Notes: generated by a model not told the origin, from the sequence alone. A stretch of 64,000 nucleotides of DNA from Bacillus sp. FJAT-25509 (GCF_001420605.1 NZ_LJIZ01000026.1:331028-395027), one strand, 5' to 3'; shown: positions 16,235 through 25,871, numbered from the stretch's first letter. Translations and numbers: made by a program.

Positions 16235-17977
16235 CTATACTTCAATTGTAAAAAATGAAGGCGATAATGTTTTTGGTGAGAAATAAACTAGCATTGCATA
16301 ATTACCGGTTCTATATTCTCCAGTTAGTAAGAAATGTTCGATATCAAATGAAAGTGATTCAATCATTGTGTGTTTATAGATCTCTTTTTCATTTAAATTA
16401 AGTGAAATAAAATCGGAACCTAAAAATTCAGGATTTTCGATAATTCGTTTATAAACTTCCTTCGTAAAATCATGGTTTGTTACTTCGTCCCACCATGGTT
16501 TACGCGGTTTATATTTATGATTTAAGTAATAATCAATCTTCATAATATCTTTAACAATCGTATCGTTTTTAATTTGATATTGAGTTAAAAACTCATTTAG
16601 ACGCTTAAATAAATCTTCAAGCTGGTGGCCTATTCTTGACCACCCTTTTTCTTCCCAATATGAACCAAATAATTGGAAGAAATCAAATGGACTTTCAAAT
16701 TCATTTTTAATTAAATATTCAATCGTACTATTTGTACGGTGATCATTCCAATATTTTTCGAGTACGTCTTCAACTTGCTTAATTTTTACTATATCATCGA
16801 AAGATAGTACATTATTACTTAATATTTCATACGGAGCATAATCCATATATACGTAATCATGTTCATGTGCTCTTAATCGTACTCCAGTGCCTCTTAGCAT
16901 TTTTAAGAACCCAAGTTGCAACTCTTCCGGCCTTAAAGCAAAAACGTCATTGAATGTTTGACGGAATGAATTGTAATCCTCTTCTGGTAAACCAGCTATT
17001 AAATCTAAATGTTGATCTATTTTTTCTCCATCCCGTACAAGTGTGACAGTTCTGCATAGCTTTTCAAAGTTTTGTCTTCTCATAACTAGTTCGTTTGTAG
17101 CATCATTTGTAGATTGTACACCAATTTCAAATCGGAATAAGCCTTTAGGTGCATTTTGATTTAAAAATTCGATGACTTCTGGTCGCATAATATCACCAGT
17201 AATTTCAAACTGGAATACTGTTCCTTCGACATGTTCATCAATTAAAAATTGGAACATATCCATTGCATAACTACGACTTATGTTAAAAGTTCTGTCTACG
17301 AATTTAAAAACCTTTGCTCCGTTTGCCATAAGGTAACGAATATCATCTTTAATAACCTCTCGATTAAAATATCGAACCCCAACTTCAATAGAAGATAAAC
17401 AAAACTGGCAATTAAATGGACAACCTCTGCTTGTTTCGATATATTGAATTCTTTTACTTAGAAATGGTAAATCTTCTTTAAAGCGATAAGGGGAAGGAAT
17501 AGTTGTTAAATCTAATTTTTCGGTTTGTGGTTTAATGATATTTTTTCCTTCATCTCGATAACCAATGCCATTTATGGAAGTGAAATCATTCCCATTTTCA
17601 ATAGCTTTAATTAATTTCTTAACGGTAATTTCTCCTTCACCGATCGTAATAATGTCAATTTCCTTTACGCGATCTAACCAATAATTCACATCATAGCTTA
17701 CTTCTGGTCCGCCAACAAAAATAATAACTGAAGGATCAATTTTTTTATACATACGGATTACTTCAATTGTTTGTTCGATATTCCAAATATAGCAGCTAAA
17801 GCCAAGAATTTTTGGCTTGCGTTTATATAAGTCAGTGATGATATTAAGGCTTGGGTCTTTAATTGTATATTCTGCAAGCTCAATATCATATTCAGGCTGA
17901 GCATACGCTTTAATGTATCGAATACCCAAATTAGTATGGATATATTTTGCATTTAATGTTGCTAAAACAATGTTCAT
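16235..17977 (-). CDS. B12-binding-domain radical SAM protein (DUF4080 type)
   Basis: A 580-residue enzyme with an N-terminal cobalamin-binding-like Rossmann domain (residues 1-135: VLATLNAKYIHTNLGIRYI, GPEVSYDV, TIGEGE). The radical SAM domain follows, with the iron-sulfur cysteines Cys186, Cys190 and Cys193 in RGCPFNCQFC. The C-terminal region from about 380 fits DUF4080. The classic B12-ligand motif DxHxxG is not evident, so cobalamin binding is uncertain. Family members are often methyltransferases, but the substrate is not known. The gene is monocistronic. Confidence 0.85.
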   Translation of the reverse strand: MNIVLATLNAKYIHTNLGIRYIKAYAQPEYDIELAEYTIKDPSLNIITDLYKRKPKILGFSCYIWNIEQTIEVIRMYKKIDPSVIIFVGGPEVSYDVNYWLDRVKEIDIITIGEGEITVKKLIKAIENGNDFTSINGIGYRDEGKNIIKPQTEKLDLTTIPSPYRFKEDLPFLSKRIQYIETSRGCPFNCQFCLSSIEVGVRYFNREVIKDDIRYLMANGAKVFKFVDRTFNISRSYAMDMFQFLIDEHVEGTVFQFEITGDIMRPEVIEFLNQNAPKGLFRFEIGVQSTNDATNELVMRRQNFEKLCRTVTLVRDGEKIDQHLDLIAGLPEEDYNSFRQTFNDVFALRPEELQLGFLKMLRGTGVRLRAHEHDYVYMDYAPYEILSNNVLSFDDIVKIKQVEDVLEKYWNDHRTNSTIEYLIKNEFESPFDFFQLFGSYWEEKGWSRIGHQLEDLFKRLNEFLTQYQIKNDTIVKDIMKIDYYLNHKYKPRKPWWDEVTNHDFTKEVYKRIIENPEFLGSDFISLNLNEKEIYKHTMIESLSFDIEHFLLTGEYRTGNYAMLVYFSPKTLSPSFFTIEV

Positions 17978-18245
17978 TGATATACCTCGTTCTAAATTAT
18001 TATCGATTTATTTTATCATAAAATATTGAGATTACTAAATTTTCAAAAGCGAAATAGAAAATGAATGAAAAAAAGAAGCGATCCATCTATCTAATTATTA
18101 GGCGAAATCAATTTAGGGTGGATTATTTTGGAGAAGATTCGGACTAAAATCCGCTAATAAAGTAAGCAGAATCTTGCTCTATTTTATAGTAGATTTTCCT
18201 CACACTTTTTATAAAAAGACATATGATTTACTAAATACAAAAAAG

Positions 18246-18259
18246 TTTCCCTAGGGAAA
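18246..18259. promoter_or_regulatory. Perfect 14-base palindrome, possible operator
   Basis: TTTCCCTAGGGAAA is a perfect palindrome 15 bases before a small open frame. It loosely recalls DtxR/MntR-type sites but cannot be assigned to a regulator. Confidence 0.35.
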
Positions 18260-18274
18260 GAAAGGAACAACAAA

Positions 18275-18364
18275 ATGAGTAGGAAAGTATTATTTTTTAC
18301 GTATTTGTGTAATAAAATAGGAGTGCTGTCAAATCAAGATGTAAAAAAAGTATTAAATCATTAG
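18275..18364 (+). CDS. Candidate 29-residue peptide
   Basis: An ATG follows AAAGGAAC at a good distance and opens a frame reading MSRKVLFFTYLCNKIGVLSN with a short polar tail ending KKVLNH. The N-terminal half is hydrophobic. I do not recognise it. Its length allows it to be chance; the ribosome site and the palindrome before it are the reasons to list it. Confidence 0.3.
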   Translation: MSRKVLFFTYLCNKIGVLSNQDVKKVLNH

Positions 18365-18425
18365 TTACTATCAAAAATGGAAAAAAGTTGTAGAAAATTG
18401 GTGATTGTTCATTTACTTAGAACTA

Positions 18426-18455
18426 TTGACAATGAAGACCGACACATGACATAAT
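18426..18455 (+). promoter_or_regulatory. SigA-type promoter of mtnB
   Basis: TTGACA, an 18-base spacer and CATAAT lie about 75 bases before the mtnB start. Confidence 0.6.
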
Positions 18456-18529
18456 TTTATTAAATAGTATGAATAGTTTGAATTTTTACGGTGTCCAAAT
18501 AGATAGTCTAAATAAGTGGAGGTGTAAAT

Positions 18530-19165
18530 ATGAGTTTATTTTTAGAACAATGGAAAAAGCTTGCGAATATTAAATGTGATTTGGCTAAAAGAGATTGGTT
18601 TTATGGTACTAGTGGAAACTTGTCAATGAAAATTTCAGACGATCCATTATTGTTTCTTGTAACTGCGGATGAGAAGGATAAGAGAGCGCGCTGTGATGAA
18701 GAATTTATTGTAGTTAATAACCTGGGTGAACCAGTATTTGATACGGTATTAAAGCCATCACTTGAAACATTGGTTCATGCAAATATCTACGAAAAAACAT
18801 CTGCTACTTGTGTGCTCCATGTACATACTGTAGATAATAATGTAATTTCTGAATTATTTGGTGATGAGGGGCAGGTAGAACTTGAAAATAATGAAATGAT
18901 TCATATATTAACGAGTTCTTATTTTGAAAATAAAATAATAGTTCCAATCATTGAGAATGCACAAGACATGGAAACTTTTAATCGTGCATACACTCCATTT
19001 TTAACAAAGGATTTTGGGGCTGTTCTTGTTAGGAATCACGGGATCACTGTTTGGGGAAGAAGCCCACTAGAAACGAAGAAGTGGCTAGAAGGAATAGAAT
19101 TTCTAATAAGTTATAAAGTAAAATTAATGATGATTCAAGGTCATAAAATAAAAGCAGGCAACTAA
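18530..19165 (+). CDS. mtnB: Methylthioribulose-1-phosphate dehydratase MtnB
   Basis: A 211-residue class II aldolase-fold enzyme of the methionine salvage pathway that dehydrates 5-methylthioribulose-1-phosphate. RDWFYGTSGNLSMKISDDPL, the zinc-binding LHVHT (His97, His99) and RNHGIT are close to B. subtilis MtnB. The ATG follows GGAGGTG. The genes that normally surround it (mtnW, mtnX, mtnD) are absent; spo0E and mhqR come next, as they do a little further on in B. subtilis. It is thus an orphan here, and the rest of the pathway must lie elsewhere or be missing. Confidence 0.88.
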   Translation: MSLFLEQWKKLANIKCDLAKRDWFYGTSGNLSMKISDDPLLFLVTADEKDKRARCDEEFIVVNNLGEPVFDTVLKPSLETLVHANIYEKTSATCVLHVHTVDNNVISELFGDEGQVELENNEMIHILTSSYFENKIIVPIIENAQDMETFNRAYTPFLTKDFGAVLVRNHGITVWGRSPLETKKWLEGIEFLISYKVKLMMIQGHKIKAGN

Positions 19166-19175
19166 ATAGAAGTGA

Positions 19176-19226
19176 AAAAGCTGAAATAGTAGTGGTAAAT
19201 AAATTCCATTACATTTCAGCTTTTTT
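19176..19226 (+). terminator. Intrinsic terminator of mtnB
   Basis: AAAAGCTGAAAT pairs with ATTTCAGCTTTT over a long loop that adds further partial pairing, followed by Ts. Confidence 0.8.
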
Positions 19227-19625
19227 ATTTTATAATAAAATTATACTATTATTGAATTAGGATCTTTTCTAGTAGCTTATGCTAAATATAAATTTTTTTT
19301 AGAGTATACAGTATTTATAGGAATTGAACAATACTATTTGTTCATAGCTACAAATTACTAAACTTTAGATAAAGTTGCCTATAGAATATCACTTAAATCA
19401 AAATTAATCATTTTAAGCAGGATTTAATAAAAAGTCGTCTAATTTATAAAGTAAGAACGATAAAAGCGCTATTTCATAAAAAAAATAAACCTACTAGGTA
19501 ATTTTGCTTAGTAGGTTTCATATTGTATCTATTTTAAATAATTTAGATAGAATGAATAATAGAATTAATTCGAGTTTGAATGAAAAGGTTTGTTAAAAAA
19601 CATCCTGTAGAAGGGAATCTGTCTA
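19227..19625. other. Gene-free stretch of 400 bases between mtnB and spo0E
   Basis: No credible frame or ribosome site is seen here. In B. subtilis mtnD and ykvA occupy this place. The stretch holds an unassigned terminator-like hairpin at 19487-19518. Confidence 0.6.
19487..19518 (-). terminator. Terminator-like hairpin with no gene assigned
   Basis: AAACCTACTA and TAGTAGGTTT form a perfect 10-bp stem with a 12-base loop. The T-rich tail is on the minus strand, but no minus-strand gene lies upstream of it. It could end a small leftward RNA or be a relic. Confidence 0.5.
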
Positions 19626-19817
19626 ATGAATGAATATCAACTCAGCCGTTTATTATTATCTATTTCATTAAAAAGGGAAGAAATGGTATTTTTTGCGGAA
19701 ACTAAAGGGTTAAACGAACATTTAACCTTAAAGGCCAGTCAAGAATTGGACGAGTTAATTATTTCATACCAAAAAAAATTGCTAACTGAATTAAATAAGT
19801 CATTTTCATTGAAATAA
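19626..19817 (+). CDS. spo0E: Spo0E-like aspartyl-phosphate phosphatase
   Basis: A 63-residue protein with the Spo0E signature SQELDELI in its second helix (residues 39-46) and a helix-turn-helix-hairpin pattern overall. Members dephosphorylate Spo0A~P or related regulators and so delay sporulation. The ATG follows AGAAGGGAA. Its place between mtnB and mhqR matches spo0E in B. subtilis, though it is shorter than that protein, so the symbol rests partly on gene order. Confidence 0.75.
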   Translation: MNEYQLSRLLLSISLKREEMVFFAETKGLNEHLTLKASQELDELIISYQKKLLTELNKSFSLK

Positions 19818-19891
19818 TCTTAAGATTGATTTATAAGTGTAAAATAATAATATAGAATGAACAAAGTAAAAGAAATTGAAGGAGTATTATT

Positions 19892-20338
19892 ATGGAAGAG
19901 ACAAATAGAAAAGATATAGAGCTTTCTTTAAAGCTATTTATTGTATTATCGCGAGCTCATAGAAAAATAAATGATTCTGCAAATAAATCGATTGCTAGTT
20001 TTAATTTAAATCCAACTGAATTTGCAGTTCTTGAGCTGTTGTATCATAAAGGAAACCAACCACTTCAACATATTGGAGAAAAAATATTAATTGCAAGTGG
20101 AAGTATTACTTATGTAGTAGATAAACTTGAGAAAAAAGGTCTAGTTTATCGAAATCCTTGTAGTGCAGATCGTCGAGTAATCTATGCTGAAATAACTGAA
20201 AGTGGAAATAAACTGATGGAAGAAATTTTTCCGGTGCACGAAGAATTTTTACATGAGCAAATGAGTGATCTATCTAATGAAGAAAAAAATTTCCTAATTC
20301 ACTTATTGAAGAAAATTGGGTACCATGGGTCTAATTAA
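19892..20338 (+). CDS. mhqR: MarR-family regulator, MhqR-like
   Basis: A 148-residue winged-helix repressor. LNPTEFAVLELLYHKGNQPL, the recognition segment LIASGSITYVVDKLEKKGLV and the wing RNPCSADRRVIYAEIT are typical of MarR proteins and close to B. subtilis MhqR (YkvE). MhqR represses quinone and azo-compound detoxification genes. No mhq target gene is visible nearby. A GAAGGAG site precedes the ATG. Gene order after spo0E agrees with B. subtilis, from which kinD is missing here. Confidence 0.78.
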   Translation: MEETNRKDIELSLKLFIVLSRAHRKINDSANKSIASFNLNPTEFAVLELLYHKGNQPLQHIGEKILIASGSITYVVDKLEKKGLVYRNPCSADRRVIYAEITESGNKLMEEIFPVHEEFLHEQMSDLSNEEKNFLIHLLKKIGYHGSN

Positions 20339-20367
20339 AAAAGCTCTCATTTGATGGAGCTTTTTTT
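20337..20367 (+). terminator. Intrinsic terminator of mhqR
   Basis: AAAAAGCTC and GAGCTTTTT stem with a T-run, overlapping the end of the gene. Confidence 0.8.
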
Positions 20368-20563
20368 ATTTTTAAACAATTATCTATTTAAAAATATATT
20401 GAATTAACACTTATTTAAGCTGTTAAAAACTATTTCTCTGGAATTAAATTTTATGTTTCTAAGTAAATAATTTTTAAATTTTCAGAAATTTATTTAGATT
20501 TAGGTTTTTTTACAAGAAGATTTTTTATATAATAGCAATATCACAAAAAATGGAGGGATTAAC

Positions 20564-22258
20564 ATGGGTTTTCAAGATTACCAGTATTCTAGACCAAATA
20601 TTAAGAACTTTGGGGAACAATTTAAACGTTCATTACAAAATTTTTATGATGCTTCAACGGTCTATGAACAAGAATTAGCAATGAATGAAATCAATGATTT
20701 AAGAAATGAATTTTCAACAATGGAAAATTTATGTGCAGTTCGCCATTCAGTTGATACAAACGATCAGTTTTATGAGGATGAGCAAGCGTTTTTTGATGAG
20801 AACACTCCAATTGTTCAATCATATGGGCAACAATATTATAAAGCATTAATCGGTTCACCATTTAGAGAGCAACTTGAAGAAAAATATGGCCGTCAATTAT
20901 TTGCTTTAGCTGAATGTGAAGTGAAAATTTTAAGTGAAGAAGTAATTCCAGATTTACAAGAAGAAAATAAACTAACGACTGAATATGCTAAGTTAGTAGC
21001 GGCTGCTAAACTTCCGTTTTATGGTGAAGTGAAAACGTTAGCACAAATTTCAGCACATTTCGAGGATAAAGATCGAGAGGTTAGAAAGACAGCTTACGAT
21101 ACATACTTTGGATACTTCTCGGAGAATCAAGATAAATTTGATGAGATTTACGATAAATTAGTAAAAATTCGAACTCGTATAGCAAACAAACTCGGTTTCT
21201 CAAACTTTATTGAACTAGGATATGCTCGTATGATGAGGACGGATTACGATGCAAATGATGTTAAGAAGTTTAGAGAACAAGTTCTTGAAACAATTGTTCC
21301 AATCGCTACCGAATTAAGAGAACGACAAGCTAATCGAATCGGTGTAGAACAACTTTATTACTATGACGATAAATTCGAATTTGTAACTGGTAATGCGACG
21401 CCTAAAGGTAATCCTGAGTGGATTATTGAGAATGGTAAAAAAATGTATGATGAATTATCGAAAGAAACGAGTGAGTTTTTCAATTTTATGTTAAAGGAAA
21501 ATTTACTAGATCTAGTTGCTAAGGAAGGAAAACAAGGTGGGGGATACTGTACTTATATTCCAAATTATAAAGCTCCTTTTATTTTCTCGAACTTCAACGG
21601 AACATCTGGTGACATTGACGTACTAACACATGAAGCTGGGCATGCATTCCAGGTTTATGAAAGTCGTAAATTTGAAACACCTGAGTATAACTGGCCAACT
21701 TTTGAGGCGTGTGAGATTCATTCAATGAGTATGGAATTTTTCACATGGCCTTGGCAAGAAGAATTCTTTAAAGAGGATACACAAAAATATTATTTTACAC
21801 ATTTAAGTAGTGCAATTACTTTTATTAGTTATGGTGTGGCAGTAGATGAATTCCAGCATGAAATCTACGCAAATCCTGATTTAACACCTGAGGAACGCCA
21901 CGGACTTTGGAAGAGCCTAGAAGAAAAATATTTACCTCATCGAGCAAATGACGGAAATAGTTATTTAGAAAAAGGTGGTTTATGGCAAAGACAAGGGCAT
22001 ATTTACCAATCACCATTCTATTATATTGATTATACATTAGCTCAAATTTGTGCATTACAATTCTGGAATAAAATGCATGAAGATCGTAATTCTGCGTGGT
22101 CTGATTATGTTGGACTTTGCCAATTAGGAGGAAGTAAATCATTTTTAGGCTTAGTTAAAGAGGCTAAACTTGAATCACCATTTAATGATGGCTGTATTGA
22201 GGAAACACTAGAACCTGTTAGAAAATGGCTAGCAGGAGTTAACGATCAAAATTTATAA
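20564..22258 (+). CDS. M3-family oligoendopeptidase
   Basis: A 564-residue cytosolic zinc metallopeptidase that cleaves short peptides. The HExxH zinc site is HEAGH at residues 356-360 (LTHEAGHAFQVYES), and the third ligand is in FEACEIHSMSMEFF. The closing KGGLWQRQGHIYQSPFYYIDY block is characteristic of the M3 family (PepF/thimet group). The length fits the shorter M3B members. The ATG follows TGGAGGG. The gene is monocistronic, with a strong terminator. Confidence 0.9.
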   Translation: MGFQDYQYSRPNIKNFGEQFKRSLQNFYDASTVYEQELAMNEINDLRNEFSTMENLCAVRHSVDTNDQFYEDEQAFFDENTPIVQSYGQQYYKALIGSPFREQLEEKYGRQLFALAECEVKILSEEVIPDLQEENKLTTEYAKLVAAAKLPFYGEVKTLAQISAHFEDKDREVRKTAYDTYFGYFSENQDKFDEIYDKLVKIRTRIANKLGFSNFIELGYARMMRTDYDANDVKKFREQVLETIVPIATELRERQANRIGVEQLYYYDDKFEFVTGNATPKGNPEWIIENGKKMYDELSKETSEFFNFMLKENLLDLVAKEGKQGGGYCTYIPNYKAPFIFSNFNGTSGDIDVLTHEAGHAFQVYESRKFETPEYNWPTFEACEIHSMSMEFFTWPWQEEFFKEDTQKYYFTHLSSAITFISYGVAVDEFQHEIYANPDLTPEERHGLWKSLEEKYLPHRANDGNSYLEKGGLWQRQGHIYQSPFYYIDYTLAQICALQFWNKMHEDRNSAWSDYVGLCQLGGSKSFLGLVKEAKLESPFNDGCIEETLEPVRKWLAGVNDQNL

Positions 22259-22263
22259 GGAAT

Positions 22264-22296
22264 TACTCCGACTTTTGAAAAGTCGGAGTTTTTTTA
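22264..22296 (+). terminator. Intrinsic terminator of the oligopeptidase gene
   Basis: ACTCCGACTT pairs perfectly with AAGTCGGAGT, followed by seven T. Confidence 0.9.
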
Positions 22297-22499
22297 TCTA
22301 GAAAGTTTAAATAAGAAGAAAGTCAACAAATACTCCTAAGGATGATGAAGTGCAATTAAATTTGATAAAACTGCAATTATAAATATGAAAGTGCAAATAA
22401 AGCTTCTAACCATTGAATTATTTGCAAAAATACTAATAAAATTTTGCAGAAAAAAATCAAATCAAAAGAAAATCTAGTAGAAATATTTAAAAACACAAA

Positions 22500-22531
22500 A
22501 AAGAGAAAGGATTATTACCTTTCTCTTTTAT
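22500..22531 (-). terminator. Intrinsic terminator of the RND transporter gene
   Basis: AAAGAGAAAGG and CCTTTCTCTTT form a perfect stem with A and T runs on both sides. Confidence 0.8.
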
Positions 22532-22543
22532 TGTTTAACAAAT

Positions 22544-25500
22544 TTAATTATTAACTACCTTAGCAGTATCTTCAGACTTAGCATGCTTCTTTGTTTTCTT
22601 AGAAAAGAACAGTTCATATACAACCGGAATAAATACTAGCGTTAATAATGTTGATGAAGTTAAACCACCAATTACTGTAATAGCTAATCCTTTCGAAATA
22701 AGTGTACCACTAGACTTTGTTAATGCTAAAGGTAGTAAAGCAGCTATTGTTGCAAATGCGGTCATTAATATAGGTCTTAGACGTGTTTTACCTCCCTCGA
22801 TGATTGCTTGGCGAAGAGGTAATCGTTTTTGTTCTAAATTTTGTCCGATTCGATCGACAAGTACGATTGCATTTGTTGTTACGATTCCAATTAACATTAG
22901 TAAACCAATCATTACACTAATTGAGAGCGGTTCGCCAGCTAGGAATAGTGCAACAAATGAACCGATTGGTACAAATACTAATGCAGATAAAATAATAAAT
23001 GGAATTCGAGCTTTGCCAAAAGTAATTAACATGGTTAAATAAACTAATCCGATTGCAACTCCCATTGCAACACCTAGATCTTTAAATGTTTGAGTAGTAT
23101 CATCACTACCGCCACCACCTTTTAAAGTTACATCAGTTGGCAAGTCTACATCTTTTTTTACATCATTGATTACTTCATTTGTTACTTTTGCAATGTCTTT
23201 TCCTTTTATTTGAGCAGAAACCTTAGCAAATACTTTACCATCTAATTTTTGAATTGCTGAATATGTTTCAACTGCTTTAACTTGGGCTACATCTGATAAT
23301 TTGATTGGTCCTAATTTACCAAACAATTTAATATTTTTAATATCCTCTACAGATTGGAGTTCTTTATTGTAAGTTAATTGCACATTTTGATCTTTACCAT
23401 CAATTTTTAATGTTCCCATATTGACTGGATTTGTTTGGTCAGCAACTAAACCTAAGATCATCCCAGCGGAAAGTCCATTTTCAGAAACTTTTTTCTCATC
23501 AACTGAAACAATAACTTGTTTTTGTTTTTCTGCGAAATTATTCGTAACATATTTTAGGTGGTCATTCTTTTTCATATAGTCTTCAACTTTTTTTGCACTT
23601 TCTTGTAGTGCAACTAAGTTATTAGAATATAAATTGATGTCCACGTTATTATTTGATGGTGGACCACCAGATGAGTTTTCTTGTAATCCTACTTTAGCAC
23701 CTTGAACTTCAGATGTTGCTACTTTCTCCATTTTACTTTTTGTATCTTTAATGAATTGATCAACATCTGCACTTTGTTTTAAATTAATAAAATAGCTAGC
23801 TTTATTCTCAGTTTTTAGTCCAGTCATAAAGTCACGGCTACCAACACCAGTAGAAACTTCTTTAACTTGCTTCATATTTAAGAACATCTTTTCCATTTTT
23901 AATGAAACTTCATTTGTTTTTTCTAATGATGTTGATGATGGCAGTTCTAATGAAGCAATGATTGATCGTGAAGATTCATTTGGAATAAATGTGAACCCAA
24001 GTCTACCTACTAAAGAGAAAGAACCTGCAAGTAATACAATAGCTAGTACAATAACAATCCATTTGCGATTTAATGATTTTTCGATCACATTACCGTACCA
24101 AACTTGAATTTTATCTTCTTTTTCTTCAGGTGGCACTTTCTTAAAAGCATAGCGACCTAAAATTGGTACGATTGTAATCGAAACTAACAATGAAGCTAGT
24201 AAAGAAAAAACAATTGTTAAAGCAAATGGTAGGAATATTTTACTAGTAAATCCACCGACAACACCTAAAGGTAAGAAAACTACAATAGTAGTAATAGTAG
24301 AAGATGTGACTGCTTTTAATATTTCTTTTGTAGAAGATAAAATTAAATGATTTGAAATGCCTTCTTTAGATTTACGTATTCTTCGGAAAATATTTTCAAT
24401 TACAACGATACTATCGTCAACTACACGTCCTACTGCAACTGCCATACCACCTAGGGTCATAATATTTAGCGTTATATCTAATTTAAGTAAGAAAATCGAT
24501 GTAATTAATAATGATAAAGGTATTGATATAATAGCAATAAATGTAGCTCTGAAGTTACGTAAGAAAATCAATACTGCTAATGAGGCAAATATTGCGCCTA
24601 ATAAGCCTTCTTTAATTAAAGATTCAACAGATGACTTTACACCTTCAGCAGAACTATAACCCACTTTATATGAAATTTCATTTTTATGCTTATCTAGTAC
24701 CTTTATTACTTTGTCAGCTACTTCAACTGTATTTGCATCTTGTTTTTTCGTTATTGCCATTGATATAGCATCATTGTCATTATAACGAATTAATTCATCT
24801 TTAGAGTCTACTGATTCAATTTTAGCGATGTCTCCTAATAAAACTTTTGGAGTTTGAGCATTTTGATTTGGTGTAGTAGAAGTAAAAGATGCAGGTTGTA
24901 ATTCTAAATCCTTTAGTTTCTGAAGTGTATCTAATTTTTCTTCAACACGAATTGGAATTTTAATATCGCCATCATTTATTTTTCCAGCCGGGAAGGATAG
25001 GAATTTTGCATTAATTTGATCTTTTATACTTGTTAATGAAAGACCTAAGTTTGCAATTTTTTGCTTATCAACTTCGATTGATAATGAAGTTGATTTTCCT
25101 CCACCGATCGAAACGCTGTTTACGCCTTCAATTTTATTTAAAGCTGGTACAATTTCGTCATTTAAAGTTGTTTCGATATTTGAACCATCTTTTGAAAACA
25201 TTGAAATGTAATAAATAGGGAATGAACCAAACGAAAAACGGTCTACTTTTGTTGATACATTTTCAGGTAATCCAGCATCCTTTAATGTTGTGTTAATTTG
25301 TTGTTCAACTTTATCCATATCCGTATTAAATGGGAATTCTACATTAATTACAGAAACGCTTTCGAAAGAAGAACTTGAAAGTGTCTTAATTCCTTCAATT
25401 GATTTAAATGAGTTTTCAAGTTTTGTTGTAATCTGCTCATTTATATCATCTGGTGCTGTACCAGGGTAAACAACTTGAACAGAAATAGCTGGAAACTCGA

Positions 25501-25621
25501 TATTTGGAAGCTCTTCAACTTTTAATTTTGAATAAGAATATAGTCCTCCAACTATTAATAAAAACGAAATAATAAAAATTGCTACAGAGTTTTTTAAACT
25601 AAACTTTGTTAAAAAGTTCAT
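22544..25621 (-). CDS. RND-family efflux transporter (AcrB/SwrC-like)
   Basis: A 1025-residue inner-membrane exporter with the repeated RND layout: one helix, a large outer loop, a helix bundle, then the same again. GGMAVAVGRVVDDSIVVIEN in the fourth helix has the paired aspartates that carry protons. GIVTTNAIVLVDRIGQN is the matching helix of the second half. The closest function I can name is B. subtilis SwrC, a surfactin exporter, which also works without an outer-membrane channel. No membrane-fusion partner gene is nearby. AGGAAGG precedes the ATG. The substrate is unknown. Confidence 0.88.
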   Translation of the reverse strand: MNFLTKFSLKNSVAIFIISFLLIVGGLYSYSKLKVEELPNIEFPAISVQVVYPGTAPDDINEQITTKLENSFKSIEGIKTLSSSSFESVSVINVEFPFNTDMDKVEQQINTTLKDAGLPENVSTKVDRFSFGSFPIYYISMFSKDGSNIETTLNDEIVPALNKIEGVNSVSIGGGKSTSLSIEVDKQKIANLGLSLTSIKDQINAKFLSFPAGKINDGDIKIPIRVEEKLDTLQKLKDLELQPASFTSTTPNQNAQTPKVLLGDIAKIESVDSKDELIRYNDNDAISMAITKKQDANTVEVADKVIKVLDKHKNEISYKVGYSSAEGVKSSVESLIKEGLLGAIFASLAVLIFLRNFRATFIAIISIPLSLLITSIFLLKLDITLNIMTLGGMAVAVGRVVDDSIVVIENIFRRIRKSKEGISNHLILSSTKEILKAVTSSTITTIVVFLPLGVVGGFTSKIFLPFALTIVFSLLASLLVSITIVPILGRYAFKKVPPEEKEDKIQVWYGNVIEKSLNRKWIVIVLAIVLLAGSFSLVGRLGFTFIPNESSRSIIASLELPSSTSLEKTNEVSLKMEKMFLNMKQVKEVSTGVGSRDFMTGLKTENKASYFINLKQSADVDQFIKDTKSKMEKVATSEVQGAKVGLQENSSGGPPSNNNVDINLYSNNLVALQESAKKVEDYMKKNDHLKYVTNNFAEKQKQVIVSVDEKKVSENGLSAGMILGLVADQTNPVNMGTLKIDGKDQNVQLTYNKELQSVEDIKNIKLFGKLGPIKLSDVAQVKAVETYSAIQKLDGKVFAKVSAQIKGKDIAKVTNEVINDVKKDVDLPTDVTLKGGGGSDDTTQTFKDLGVAMGVAIGLVYLTMLITFGKARIPFIILSALVFVPIGSFVALFLAGEPLSISVMIGLLMLIGIVTTNAIVLVDRIGQNLEQKRLPLRQAIIEGGKTRLRPILMTAFATIAALLPLALTKSSGTLISKGLAITVIGGLTSSTLLTLVFIPVVYELFFSKKTKKHAKSEDTAKVVNN

Positions 25622-25871
25622 TTATTACCTTCCTTCCTATGTATAGTGATAAAGTGATAAAAAAATATAATCCGAATTTTCAATCTTTAGACGACGTTAT
25701 TTCTCTGGAGAAAGAACATGTTCATTTCAACTCTTTTAAAATAAAAGAAAAAGATCTAAACGTTTTATACGATTTTCTTGCTCAATCCTTCTAAAAATAA
25801 TTAACATAGATTTTCATTTTTTGTGAAATGATAAGATGGCAAGAAATTGATTAATTTTAGGAGGAATGAAA

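Larger units (their letters stand above)
17978..18529. other. Gene-free stretch of 550 bases upstream of mtnB
   Basis: It holds a candidate 29-codon frame at 18275-18364, a perfect 14-base palindrome just before it, and the predicted mtnB promoter. No SAM (S-box) riboswitch, which often precedes mtn genes in Bacillus, is seen here. Confidence 0.6.

Noticed and set aside
17978..18529. SAM riboswitch upstream of mtnB
   Set aside because: None of the conserved S-box blocks could be found on either strand; only a plain promoter is seen.
22300..22495. Regulatory repeat in the gap after the oligopeptidase gene (recurring GTGCAA/TTGCAA)
   Set aside because: The words are short, unevenly spaced and lie in AT-rich sequence; chance explains them.
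25639..25794. Small plus-strand gene of 51 codons upstream of the RND transporter
   Set aside because: It has no ribosome site; the bases before its ATG are the complement of the transporter's own ribosome site. Composition looks protein-like, but that is not enough.
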